The position numbers were made by a program, and so were the translations under genes. Shown here one piece after another: positions 53,803 to 64,000 of a stretch of DNA of 64,000 nt; position 1 is the first letter of the stretch, and each line of letters begins with the position of its first letter. The DNA comes from Stenotrophomonas maltophilia (GTDB taxonomy: Bacteria; Pseudomonadota; Gammaproteobacteria; Xanthomonadales; Xanthomonadaceae). Under the pieces are notes generated by a model, which saw only the letters and a list, made by a program, of their open reading frames with translations, searched no databases and was not told the origin of the DNA. The stretch is taken from contig NZ_SRHZ01000038.1 of assembly GCF_004684085.1 (NCBI RefSeq), positions 102,512 to 166,511 of the forward strand, read 5' to 3'.

Positions 53803-56760
53803 ATGGCTCAGTCCGTTCGCAAGCGTCGTCACCTGCTGTCCCAGGCCCTGGTCCTGGCCCTGTTGCCCCTGGCTGCCAGTGCGCAGGAGGCCGCCCGTTC
53901 GTCCACCAAGGATCTCGATGCGGTCACCGTCACCGGCTCGCGCATCAAGCGCGCCGGCGTCGAAGGCCCGGCACCGGTCAACGTGATCACCGCCGCGCAG
54001 ATCCAGAAGGAGGGTTTTGTCAGCGTGTACGACGCGCTGAAGACCCTCACCGAAGCGACCGGCACTGTTGAAGCCGCCTCGCAATGGGGCTCGCACACGC
54101 CCAATGCCAGCGGCCTGAACCTGCGCGGGATGGGCCCGAACCGCTCGCTGCTGCTGGTCAACGGCCGTCGCGTGGCGGATTACCCGCTGCCGTATGGCGG
54201 AGAAACCAACTTCTCCAACTACGGCAACATTCCGGCCGCTGCGGTGGAGCGTATCGAAGTGCTGACCGGTGGCGCCTCGGCCATCTATGGTTCGGATGCA
54301 ATCGCCGGCGTGGTCAACGTTATCCTCAAGACCAACTACGACGGCGACGAGGTGCGCGTGCGAGGCGGCACCTCCACCGAAGGCGGCCGCGATACCTGGG
54401 ATCTGTCCTGGGCCGGCGGCAGGACCGGTGACAACTGGAGCGTGACCTACGCGCTGCAGTACACCAAGCGCGATCCGCTGTTCGGGCGTGATCGCCCGCA
54501 GATGGACGATGCCGATGATGCACCGTATCCGTCCTGGAACATGGAACAACGCAAGGTCGGCTTCCGTCCCACCGCTGGCCTGGCGCTGATCGATCCGACC
54601 ACCGGCCAGCGCTTGGCGCCGCCCACTGGCACCTGCGAGAAGTTCGACGGCGAGTACTACACCGCCGATCGATTGGTCTACAACTACGCCGCCAACACCA
54701 TCACCAACACCGGCCGCCTGTGCGGCATGAGCGCCGACTACACCAACTGGCTGCTCACCGGCGGTGCCGAGAACGTGTCCGGCAACCTGTATGCCACCTT
54801 CGATTTCAGCAATGACCTGCAGGCGTGGACCAACCTGGCGGTGTACCGCTCCGAAGCGATCTGGGGCACCAATCCACCCAGCGTGTCGCTGATCGACGAC
54901 GACAAGGGCTACTACTGGGATGCCAACCGCAACCGCCCGATCCTTGGCGTGCGCCAGTTCACCCCGAACGAAGTCGGCGGCCTGGATACGCTGCGCAACA
55001 CCAACCGCGAACTGTCCTGGGACTGGAGTGCGGGCCTGCGCGGACGCCTCGCCGATCGCTTCGATTGGAGCGCAACGGTGGGCCGTTCCTACTACCGCGT
55101 GGAAGAACGACAGAACGTGGTGCACAAGCAGAAATCGTATGACTACTTCCTCGGCCCGAAGCTGGGCACCACCGCCAACGGTGAGTCGATCTACGCACTG
55201 AACGAATCGCGCTGGTGGAATCCGCTGACGCCCGACCAGTACTGGCAGATGGGCACGGTGGCGAAGAATCGCGCATCGTCCTACGTCAACCAGGCCTCGG
55301 CCGACATCACCGGTGAACTGTTCCAGGGGTGGGCCGGTCCGATTTCGTTCGCGGCGGTGGCCGAAGTCGCGCAGCAGGGCTATCACCTGAGCCCCGACCC
55401 GCGCGCTGGCATCGACTTCGACCTGCAGAACGTCGACCGCGGTGGCGGCGAGCGCACCCGCTATTCGGCCGGCGTCGAGTTCAAGATTCCGCTGCTGGAA
55501 ACCGTGACCGCCACTGCGGCCGCACGCTATGACCGCTATGGCAACTACAAGGCCGACAACAGCAGCGAGGCGCTGGACATCGGCAGCCAGAAGGAAACCA
55601 CCTGGAATGTCGGCCTTGAATGGCGCCCGGTGGAATCGCTGCTGGTACGTGGCTCCTACGCTACCAGTTTCCATGCACCGGACATGCACTACTTGCTGGG
55701 CCAGCCGAGCAGCTCCGAAGTGCAGACCTATGACCGCCTGCGCTGCATCCAGAGCGGCGCCTACCTGGTCAACAACTGCGGGGTGGGCAACACCGATGTC
55801 TGGTACACCTTCGACGTGAACCGGCGCGGCACGCCCTTGCTGCGCTCGGAGACCGGCGACTCGTGGACGGTCGGCTTCGTCTGGGATGTGATGCCCAATC
55901 TGTCGGTCAGCGCCGACTACTGGGCGATCAAGCTGGAGGACATGATCGTCGACGTCGGTGCCGACGAGGTGTTGGCCAGCGAGGCGGGCTGCCTGACCGG
56001 CAAGAACATGGACGGTACGCCGTGGGCCAATCCGGCCGGTGGTGATTACTGCGCCGGCATCCTGGCCCGCGTGAACCGTGACAGCAGCGGCCGACTGGTG
56101 TCGATCGAACGCGGCCCGTTCAATCTGGCCAGCCGTGAAGTGCGCGGTATCGACCTGACCGCGCGCTACCGCCTGGAAACCGCGCAGTGGGGCAGCTTCC
56201 AGCTGGGCCTGAACTACACCAACCAACTATCGACCAAGGAACAGCGTTACGCCAACGATCCGAATCCGGAGCGCCGCGACCGCGACCTGCGCAGCAAGCT
56301 GCGAGCGAGCCTGGCCTGGCAGCGCGGCAACTGGAATGCCAATGTCTATGCCGACCGCATCGGTTCGGTGCCGGGCGTGCGTTACCACTGGGGCACCGAT
56401 CGCCTGAACAACCCCGGTGGCTGCCTGCCGTTCGCTGATGGCTACGTGCCCAGCGACAGCCCGTCGCTGAACTGCCTGGAACCGGCAACACGTCCGGATG
56501 GTTCGCCGAATCCGAACCCGAACGCCGGCCAGCAGACCACGCGCTACTACGGGCGGGTCGGGCCGTTCATCACCTGGAACTTCAACATGGGCTACCAGGT
56601 GACCGAACGCGCCAAGGTCAACGTCTACGTCAACAACGTGTTCAATTCGGCCAGCTGGAACCACAAGGACCCGTACAAGCTGGATTACGACTTCGCCCCG
56701 ACCCGCCTGCTCGGTGCGGTGGGTCGCGAGTTTGCGCTGGAGTACGTGTTCACCTTCTGA
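53803..56760 (+). CDS. TonB-dependent outer-membrane receptor, 985 aa
   Basis: Signal peptide with cleavage near A-A-S-A-Q. TonB-box-like stretch [10 protein letters not shown] followed by the plug: [25 protein letters not shown] and [17 protein letters not shown] large 22-strand-type barrel follows and ends in an aromatic residue (Y-V-F-T-F). The extended plug (L-L-V-N-G-R-R) is typical of xanthomonad receptors for carbohydrates or oligomers. LacI-type sites upstream, shared with glk, support a sugar. The ligand is not fixed by sequence. Confidence 0.92.
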   Translation: MAQSVRKRRHLLSQALVLALLPLAASAQEAARSSTKDLDAVTVTGSRIKRAGVEGPAPVNVITAAQIQKEGFVSVYDALKTLTEATGTVEAASQWGSHTPNASGLNLRGMGPNRSLLLVNGRRVADYPLPYGGETNFSNYGNIPAAAVERIEVLTGGASAIYGSDAIAGVVNVILKTNYDGDEVRVRGGTSTEGGRDTWDLSWAGGRTGDNWSVTYALQYTKRDPLFGRDRPQMDDADDAPYPSWNMEQRKVGFRPTAGLALIDPTTGQRLAPPTGTCEKFDGEYYTADRLVYNYAANTITNTGRLCGMSADYTNWLLTGGAENVSGNLYATFDFSNDLQAWTNLAVYRSEAIWGTNPPSVSLIDDDKGYYWDANRNRPILGVRQFTPNEVGGLDTLRNTNRELSWDWSAGLRGRLADRFDWSATVGRSYYRVEERQNVVHKQKSYDYFLGPKLGTTANGESIYALNESRWWNPLTPDQYWQMGTVAKNRASSYVNQASADITGELFQGWAGPISFAAVAEVAQQGYHLSPDPRAGIDFDLQNVDRGGGERTRYSAGVEFKIPLLETVTATAAARYDRYGNYKADNSSEALDIGSQKETTWNVGLEWRPVESLLVRGSYATSFHAPDMHYLLGQPSSSEVQTYDRLRCIQSGAYLVNNCGVGNTDVWYTFDVNRRGTPLLRSETGDSWTVGFVWDVMPNLSVSADYWAIKLEDMIVDVGADEVLASEAGCLTGKNMDGTPWANPAGGDYCAGILARVNRDSSGRLVSIERGPFNLASREVRGIDLTARYRLETAQWGSFQLGLNYTNQLSTKEQRYANDPNPERRDRDLRSKLRASLAWQRGNWNANVYADRIGSVPGVRYHWGTDRLNNPGGCLPFADGYVPSDSPSLNCLEPATRPDGSPNPNPNAGQQTTRYYGRVGPFITWNFNMGYQVTERAKVNVYVNNVFNSASWNHKDPYKLDYDFAPTRLLGAVGREFALEYVFTF

Positions 56761-56877
56761 GCACGACATCGGTGGCGCCGGGCCTTGTGCCGCCGGGCAT
56801 GGCCCGGCGCTGCCGGGCGTTGGTGGCTCCACGCCATGCGTGGATGAACCCCTCCATGAACCCGGGGGTGGCTGGAT

Positions 56878-56908
56878 TTGACCTTCCCACGATGGCAAGG
56901 TTTAGCCT
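56878..56908 (+). promoter_or_regulatory. CueR-controlled promoter of copA
   Basis: TTGACC (56878-56883), 19-bp spacer, TAGCCT (56903-56908). Inside the spacer ACCTTCCC and GGCAAGGT form the inverted CueR site. The 19-bp spacer is the mark of MerR-type activation by DNA distortion. The copA start lies 34 bases after the -10 box. Confidence 0.9.
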
Positions 56909-56942
56909 GTCCGCATCCAGAAGGAAACCCGGGAATCCGATC

Positions 56943-59444
<2,502 letters not shown>

Positions 59445-59455
59445 AGGAAACCCGC

Positions 59456-59911
59456 ATGAACATCGGCGAAGCCGCCAAGGCCTCCAGCGTTTCAGCGAAA
59501 ATGATCCGTTACTACGAACAGATCGGCCTGATTCCCGCGGCCGATCGCACCGAGTCGGGCTACCGGGCGTATTCGCAGGCGGACATCCACCGCCTGCGTT
59601 TCATCCGTCGCGCGCGCGATCTCGGTTTCCAGGTCGCCGAGATCACCGATCTGCTCGGCCTGTGGAACGACACGTCGCGGCACAGCGCCGACGTCAAGCA
59701 GCTGGCGGAACAGCACATCGTCGACCTGGAGCAGCGCATCGAAAGCATGCGGCAGATGGCTGATACGCTGAAGTCGTTGATCAGTTGCTGCGCGGGCGAC
59801 GAGCGCCCGGAATGCCCGATTCTGCAGCGGCTGGGTGAAGAGGATGAGACCCCGGTAGTGGTCGACACCGCCAAGACCGGCGCGGTGCGGCGGCGTCCGC
59901 ACAAACATTGA
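59456..59911 (+). CDS. cueR: CueR-type copper-responsive MerR regulator, 151 aa
   Basis: The product from the ATG at 59456 starts MNIGEAAKAS, with the MerR HTH (M-I-R-Y-Y-E-Q-I-G-L-I), a dimerisation helix and the C-terminal metal loop with Cys112 and Cys120 (C-A-G-D-E-R-P-E-C-P-I), which match CueR of E. coli in position; Cys111 is extra. It activates copA and copZ on Cu(I) binding. It is 11 bases after copA, so it responds to its own regulon. The last 20 residues are basic. Confidence 0.95.
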   Translation: MNIGEAAKASSVSAKMIRYYEQIGLIPAADRTESGYRAYSQADIHRLRFIRRARDLGFQVAEITDLLGLWNDTSRHSADVKQLAEQHIVDLEQRIESMRQMADTLKSLISCCAGDERPECPILQRLGEEDETPVVVDTAKTGAVRRRPHKH

Positions 59912-59931
59912 CTCGATACTGCATGCATGAA

Positions 59932-59967
59932 AAAGCCCGCCGGTTGCTGTAGCAGCCGGCGGGCTTT
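59932..59967. terminator. Bidirectional terminator between cueR and copZ
   Basis: A perfect GC-rich stem (AAAGCCCGCCGG and CCGGCGGGCTTT) with an 11-base loop. A-rich on its left and T-rich on its right, so it serves both convergent genes. Confidence 0.88.
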
Positions 59968-59990
59968 GCAGTGTTGGGCAGGGCAGGGGA

Positions 59991-60185
59991 TCAGGCCGTA
60001 CGCGGCGGGAAACCGGCGTCGTTCAGCGCTGCCACGATCTGTGCTTCGCTGGCCGAGGTCTGCACCTGCACGCGACGGCTGGCGGGATCTGCCTGCACGC
60101 TGGCCTGCGGGTCCACGCCTTCAATCGCCTTGGTCACGCTACGGGCGCAGCCGCCGCAGGTCATGCCTTCAACATGGAATTCCAT
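59991..60185 (-). CDS. copZ: CopZ-type copper chaperone (heavy-metal-associated domain), 64 aa
   Basis: ATG at 60185 with AAGGA seven bases upstream; the longer frame to 60227 runs into the CueR promoter. A single HMA domain with M-E-F-H-V-E-G-M-T-C-G-G-C (metal Cys pair) and the A-L-N-D-A-G-F-P end. It ferries Cu(I) in the cytoplasm to CopA. It has its own CueR promoter and faces cueR. Confidence 0.93.
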   Translation of the reverse strand: MEFHVEGMTCGGCARSVTKAIEGVDPQASVQADPASRRVQVQTSASEAQIVAALNDAGFPPRTA

Positions 60186-60218
60186 CTGTAGTTCCTTCGG
60201 TGCTCTTGGGGTGGAGCC

Positions 60219-60249
60219 AGTGTGCACCTTCCAACGATGGCAGGGTCAA
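60219..60249 (-). promoter_or_regulatory. CueR-controlled promoter of copZ
   Basis: On the minus strand TTGACC (60249-60244), a 19-bp spacer with a CueR-type inverted repeat (CCTGCC and GGAAGG), then CACACT (60224-60219). The layout mirrors that of the copA promoter. Confidence 0.85.
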
Positions 60250-60385
60250 GCACCGGGCTGAACGACAGGCAAGGCGCCGACAAAAAACGGCAGCCACCTG
60301 TACCAGCGTGACTGCCGTGGAGGAACGTCCCCGCCGGAGCAGGGTGTGGGTTGCGCCGGGCGGGCCCGGGCAACCCGCTGGCGCC

Positions 60386-63300
60386 TTAGAACTTCCAGGT
60401 CGCGCCGAAGTACAACTGGCGGCCGGCGTAGGTGTTGGAGATCAGGCGGGCCTTGGTGTCATTGCCCAGGTGTACGCGCTGCTCGGATTTGGTGGCATTG
60501 ATCACCGAGGCGGTCAGCGTCCAGTCCGGGGTCAGGTTGTAGGCAACGTTCAGGTCCAGCTGGTCATACGGCTCGGTGTAGACGGTCATGCCGTTCTGCA
60601 GGCCGCCCACCACTTCGCCGCGACGGTTGAACGAGGCACGCGCAAGGAACTTGTCGTTCTCGTAGAACACCGTGACGTTGGCCTGGTTCTTGGCGCTGCC
60701 GACCAGCGGCGACGAGCCGATGTTCTGTCCGTCAATCACGATCGATGCCAGGTTGGTGTCGTTGTAGGTGTAGTTGGCCTGCACGCCGAAGCCGAAATCG
60801 AAGGTGTACTGGCCATACAGTTCCACGCCCTGCGAGACGCCATCCTGGCCATTGGCCTTGGTCTTGTAGTTCTGCACGGTCACTACTTCGCCGCCGACAG
60901 TCATCTGCGTGTCGCGCACGACCGGCACGGTGAAGTTGCTGACGTCCTTGCGGAACAGGCCGACACCGGCCACGGCGCCCGGCTGGAAGTACCATTCCAG
61001 GCCCAGGTCGTACTGCGTGGCCTTGAACGGCTGCAGCTGCTTGTTGCTGCCTTCGCCGGCCCAACCCGGGTTCGGCGCACCGCCGGCCACGCGACGATCG
61101 TCGACGTACTCGGCGCTGTAGAAGCTCAGAGCGCCCGGGGTGGCGATATCGGTGTAGCCCGGACGGGCAATGACCTTTGACGCGGCGCCGCGCAGCACCA
61201 GCGTGTCAGTGATGTCCCAGGCGATGTTGAAGCTCGGCAGGATGTCGGTATACGTGCGGTCGACGCCGATCAGTTCATGGGACTTGCTCTGTGCCAGATC
61301 GTATGGCAGTCGCACGAAGCCACTCTCGCAGCCATAGCCCGGATAGGCCGCAGCGGCCGGATCGGTGCACGCCATCGGTGCGCCGGAGGCGTTGTCCAGG
61401 AAGTAGTCGTTGAACTTCTCGATCGAGTCGGAAGACTGTGCGAACTGCTTGGTACGCACCACGCGCACGCCGACATTGCCGCGCAGGCGCTCGGTGCGGA
61501 AGTTGGCCTGGAAGTAGCCCGAGTAGATCTTCTCGTTGACGTTGTAGACGAAGTCGTCCTCGGTGCGGTTGTACGAGCCGCCGTAGGTCTTGTTCAGGTA
61601 GTCGATGTAGGCCGGATAGTTGACACCCGGGAATACGTTGGCATTGAAGCCGCCGGCGATGTTGCTGATCGGATTGGACAGGAAGAAGCCCGGTTGCGCC
61701 TCACCCGCAGTCGGGTCGCAGCCACTCTGGTAGCGGCTGTTGTTGTAGTCGGCCGGATCGCGGCCGGGGCATACCCAGTAGGTGTTGCCGGTGTTGCGGT
61801 GGACCTTGCCATCGCGGTACTTGGCACCGAACTGGATCGAATCCAGCCAGCCCGATTCGAACAGCTTGGTCACGTCGGCCTGGAAATAGTTCTGTTTGAC
61901 CTCGGTGCGCTTCCACGACGAATCGGTCGAGCCGGTGTCGACTTCGGCGATGCCGTTCATCAGCTGCTGCTGCAGGTCGGGCGAGAAGGTTGCCGACGGC
62001 GTGCCGGTCAGGTCCCATGCGCTGTACTGGTTGCCGGACAGGTAGTCATTGCCGACCTTGCGGCGCGGCTTGGCCGACATGCGGAAGTTCATCGACGGAC
62101 CACCTTCGGACCAGGTGCGACCGCCGGTAAACGAGGCCTTCCACAGCGGGCTGATGTCCCAGTCGATGGTCAGGTCGGCGGTCTGCGAGAGCGCCTTTTC
62201 CTTGCTGTAGCCGCCGGTCAGCTGCGGCGTCGGAACCGTGCAGTCGTCCGGGCCCCATCCGCCAGGCTTGAGGCCAGCGGCCTTGGCCTGGTCTTCGCTG
62301 CAGTAGTAGGTCTTTCCAGCCAGCTTTTCGAACTGGGCGCCGGTAACGGTGTTGCCGCTGGGATCGAAGTCCAGGCCATTGAGCAGGCGGCCACCAGCCC
62401 AGTTGCCGTCCTGGTTGTAGCGCGCCATGCTCCATTCCGGAATCTTCAGCATGTTCTGGGTGTAATCACCCTGCAGCTCGAAGCGGAAGTAGTTGGCGGT
62501 CATCGTGACGTTGTCGACCGGCTTGAACTGGAAGGTCAGCTGGCCGCCCTTGCGCTCGCGCTTTTCTTCCTTCACCGCGAAGTTGACCGACGTCGGCATG
62601 AAGAAATCGCTGTAGTTGCCGCCCGTCTGGTTGTTGAAACCGGACTTGCCCCACCAGTAGTGGATGCCATCCTGCTGCTGCACATTGCCATAGGCATCGC
62701 GCGCCTTGCCGGCGCCGTACCACTGGTAGTCCTCGGTGCTGGCTTCCATGGTGCGGGTGGTGCGCTTCTGCTGCGTCACGCCGACCAGCACGCCGAAGCG
62801 TTCATCCTTGCTGTGCCACGAGTACAAGGCCGATGCCTGTGGGTCGATATCGTGGTGGGTATCGGAGGAGGTGCCCTCGAGCGTGACGAAGCCCGAGTTG
62901 GATTCCATGTCCAGCGGACGACGGGTATGCAGGATGACCGTGCCGCCGATGCCGCCTTCATCGATGCGTGCTTCCGGTGACTTGAACAGCTCCGCGCTGG
63001 ACAACATGTTCGACGGAAGCAAGGTGTAGTTGAACGAGCGGGTTGCTTCGTCGTTGGTTTCCGACGTGGCCACGTAGTTGCCGTTCAACTGGGTCAGGGT
63101 CAGGTCCGGCGCAAGGCCACGCACGCTGACAGTCTTGCCTTCGCCGCCACTGCGGGTGATGACCACGCCGGGCACGCGCTGCAGCGCGTCGGCGACGTTC
63201 TTGTCAGGGAACTTGCCGACGTCTTCTGCGGTGATCACTTCGACCACAGCGTTGGCGTCGCGCTTCTTTTCGAGGCTCTTCTCGATGGCGTAGCGATAGC

Positions 63301-63463
63301 CGGTAACCTGGACGCTGTCCAGGGTGGTGGCTTCCTGCGCGGCGGTGGAGGCAGCCTGCTGTGCGGCGGCGCCTGCCGGCACGAGGGCGACGGCCAGGGC
63401 CAGCGCGATGGCCAGCGACAGTGCGTCGTGACCGTGCGTGCGTGTTGAATGCTTCATTCCCAT
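60386..63463 (-). CDS. TonB-dependent outer-membrane receptor (Xanthomonas-Caulobacter type), 1025 aa
   Basis: Signal peptide (A-A-A-Q-Q). TonB box T-L-D-S-V-Q-V-T-G-Y-R, then the plug with K-S-L-E-K-K-R-D-A-N, A-E-D-V-G-K-F-P-D-K-N-V-A-D-A-L-Q-R-V-P-G-V and S-V-R-G-L-A-P-D, the signature of the large TonB receptors found in xanthomonads and Caulobacter. The barrel ends F-G-A-T-W-K-F. Starts at 63463 or 63457 share a GGGAG ribosome site. Two LacI-type palindromes upstream, shared with glk, suggest a glycoside or oligosaccharide ligand. Confidence 0.93.
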   Translation of the reverse strand: MGMKHSTRTHGHDALSLAIALALAVALVPAGAAAQQAASTAAQEATTLDSVQVTGYRYAIEKSLEKKRDANAVVEVITAEDVGKFPDKNVADALQRVPGVVITRSGGEGKTVSVRGLAPDLTLTQLNGNYVATSETNDEATRSFNYTLLPSNMLSSAELFKSPEARIDEGGIGGTVILHTRRPLDMESNSGFVTLEGTSSDTHHDIDPQASALYSWHSKDERFGVLVGVTQQKRTTRTMEASTEDYQWYGAGKARDAYGNVQQQDGIHYWWGKSGFNNQTGGNYSDFFMPTSVNFAVKEEKRERKGGQLTFQFKPVDNVTMTANYFRFELQGDYTQNMLKIPEWSMARYNQDGNWAGGRLLNGLDFDPSGNTVTGAQFEKLAGKTYYCSEDQAKAAGLKPGGWGPDDCTVPTPQLTGGYSKEKALSQTADLTIDWDISPLWKASFTGGRTWSEGGPSMNFRMSAKPRRKVGNDYLSGNQYSAWDLTGTPSATFSPDLQQQLMNGIAEVDTGSTDSSWKRTEVKQNYFQADVTKLFESGWLDSIQFGAKYRDGKVHRNTGNTYWVCPGRDPADYNNSRYQSGCDPTAGEAQPGFFLSNPISNIAGGFNANVFPGVNYPAYIDYLNKTYGGSYNRTEDDFVYNVNEKIYSGYFQANFRTERLRGNVGVRVVRTKQFAQSSDSIEKFNDYFLDNASGAPMACTDPAAAAYPGYGCESGFVRLPYDLAQSKSHELIGVDRTYTDILPSFNIAWDITDTLVLRGAASKVIARPGYTDIATPGALSFYSAEYVDDRRVAGGAPNPGWAGEGSNKQLQPFKATQYDLGLEWYFQPGAVAGVGLFRKDVSNFTVPVVRDTQMTVGGEVVTVQNYKTKANGQDGVSQGVELYGQYTFDFGFGVQANYTYNDTNLASIVIDGQNIGSSPLVGSAKNQANVTVFYENDKFLARASFNRRGEVVGGLQNGMTVYTEPYDQLDLNVAYNLTPDWTLTASVINATKSEQRVHLGNDTKARLISNTYAGRQLYFGATWKF

Positions 63464-63501
63464 CTCTCCCTCTCTCCTGGATTGATCCGGTGACGTGGCA
63501 C

Positions 63502-63515
63502 TTGAATCGATCTAA
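63502..63515. promoter_or_regulatory. LacI-type operator candidate, second TonB receptor, proximal
   Basis: TTGAATCGATCTAA, 39 bases before the receptor start codon on the minus strand. Same family as the sites at 49911, 53684 and 63624. Confidence 0.65.
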
Positions 63516-63623
63516 TTTGAAGTGACATTGTCGCTATCGCCATGCAGTGGCAGTAGCACCGTGCGCGTGGCCTGGTACGTCCTGTTGCTGCTCCCCCAAC
63601 TCCCGGCCATCGCAATGTCGTTC

Positions 63624-63637
63624 TTGGATCGATCTAA
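63624..63637. promoter_or_regulatory. LacI-type operator candidate, second TonB receptor, distal
   Basis: TTGGATCGATCTAA, 122 bases from the proximal copy. Two spaced sites would allow looping by a LacI-type tetramer, or one may serve a separate promoter. Confidence 0.65.
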
Positions 63638-63796
63638 GCGATGGGCGGGCGATTTTTAGCATGGGTCGCCCGTGGGCGCATGCTGCTACGCAATATGTTA
63701 CTGGCGTGGCGAAGGGGTGACGGTTTGCTGAATCAAGTGAAAACGTTTTCGTGCGCGGGGGAGGGTGGGTCGGCAGGGCTGCGCCCTGCACCTGCG

Positions 63797-63821
63797 GTAG
63801 TGCCGGCCGCTGGCCGGCAAC
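63797..63821 (+). repeat. Single GTAG-type (SMAG-like) unit
   Basis: GTAGTGCCGGCCGCTGGCC followed by GGCAAC: the same unit as at 37559. It stands alone here, not as an inverted pair. Confidence 0.85.
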
Positions 63822-63823
63822 AA

Positions 63824-63859
63824 CCAAAGCCAAAGCCGAAGCCAAAGCCAAAGCCAAAG
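63824..63859 (+). repeat. Hexanucleotide tandem repeat (CCAAAG)6
   Basis: Six units of CCAAAG in a row; the third reads CCGAAG. It directly follows the GTAG unit. Copy number may vary by slippage. Confidence 0.9.
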
Positions 63860-63882
63860 CGGCTCTGGGTTGTCTGTGAGTT

Positions 63883-63988
63883 GGGCGGGGCGGTGTGGGC
63901 TGGCAGGACACGCCGTAAACCCATCCCTGGGGGCTCGATGGCGCCATCCATGGCGCCAACGGTCCTGCCAACCCACACCGCCCCACCC
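63883..63988. repeat. Large structured inverted repeat
   Basis: 27-base arms (63883-63909 and 63962-63988) match with two mismatches and enclose 52 bases that hold an inner palindrome (ATGGCGCCATCCATGGCGCC, from 63938). Such an element folds into a long forked hairpin. From memory similar sequences recur in Stenotrophomonas genomes. Confidence 0.75.
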
Positions 63989-64000
63989 CCGACAGTTTCC

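Larger units (their letters stand above)
63464..64000. other. Non-coding region upstream of the second TonB receptor
   Basis: No gene is supported in these 537 bases. They hold two operator-like palindromes, a GTAG repeat, a hexanucleotide tandem repeat and a large inverted repeat up to the window edge. Leftward open frames (for example 63534-63986) are made of repeat sequence. Confidence 0.65.

Noticed and set aside
53668..56226. Leftward open frame of 852 codons opposite the first TonB receptor
   Set aside because: Shadow frame; the sense strand encodes a full-length receptor with signal peptide and plug motifs.
63824..63859. Short direct repeats that might be a CRISPR
   Set aside because: The units are contiguous six-mers without spacers, so a simple tandem repeat.
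63534..63986. Leftward frames in the last 500 bases
   Set aside because: They are translated repeat sequences (Ala-Leu runs from the CCAAAG array and the GTAG unit), not genes.

Overview
The window looks like the chromosome of a Stenotrophomonas (S. maltophilia-complex) or closely related Xanthomonadaceae bacterium. The base composition is GC-rich. GTAG-type palindromic repeats (SMAG-like) sit between operons, there are two large TonB-dependent receptors, and the thr and his operons have gammaproteobacterial layouts. No species call is possible without a database search.

Positions 1 to about 14,877 are the right-hand part of a prophage, probably of a podovirus-like temperate phage. In order it holds virion/ejection-type proteins in a tightly coupled run (1-5049), three leftward accessory genes (5043-6670), and a lysis cassette (M15 peptidase endolysin, two small membrane proteins as holin candidates, Rz/Rz1 spanins; 6795-8493). 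Two tail-fibre or tailspike genes follow (8490-12026), the second with an internal tandem duplication. Next come leftward SRAP (YedK/HMCES-like) and ParA-like genes and an unknown gene. A 3' fragment of tRNA-Arg(CCT) at 14,822-14,877 marks the attachment site. Immediately upstream of parA is an array of six TGCAGG/CGCAGG repeats at an exact 19-bp period, which overlaps a good promoter.

Positions 14,900-31,300 hold housekeeping and signalling genes: a DapA-family lyase, two GNAT acetyltransferases, two AraC-family regulators, and a UspA protein divergent from a TetR regulator. A PAS kinase/receiver pair is followed by a coupled sensory operon (GAF hybrid kinase with three receivers, CheR, receiver-less CheB, receiver-kinase) ending beside a BLUF photoreceptor gene. 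A BigR/SqrR-type persulfide sensor is divergent from a split YeeE/YedE transporter. A secreted Ntn hydrolase and a cysteine-containing periplasmic protein complete the stretch.

Positions 31,400-47,800 are mainly amino acid biosynthesis. After a DMT transporter comes thrLABC, with a visible Thr-rich leader peptide. An FNR-type regulator is divergent from hisS plus a coupled small lipoprotein. Then a TrpR-fold regulator (HisR-like) with a palindromic operator candidate heads hisGDCBHAF(IE), in which almost every gene overlaps the next.

Positions 47,900-64,000 hold a secreted metallophosphoesterase, glucokinase, a Tat-exported glycosylasparaginase-type hydrolase, CutC, and two TonB-dependent receptors that flank a copper island (copA-cueR, convergent with copZ). 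Both copper promoters have the 19-bp-spacer CueR architecture. Glucokinase and both TonB receptors share a palindrome of the form TTGRAYCGATCYAA, which suggests a common sugar-uptake regulon. The window ends in a cluster of non-coding repeats.
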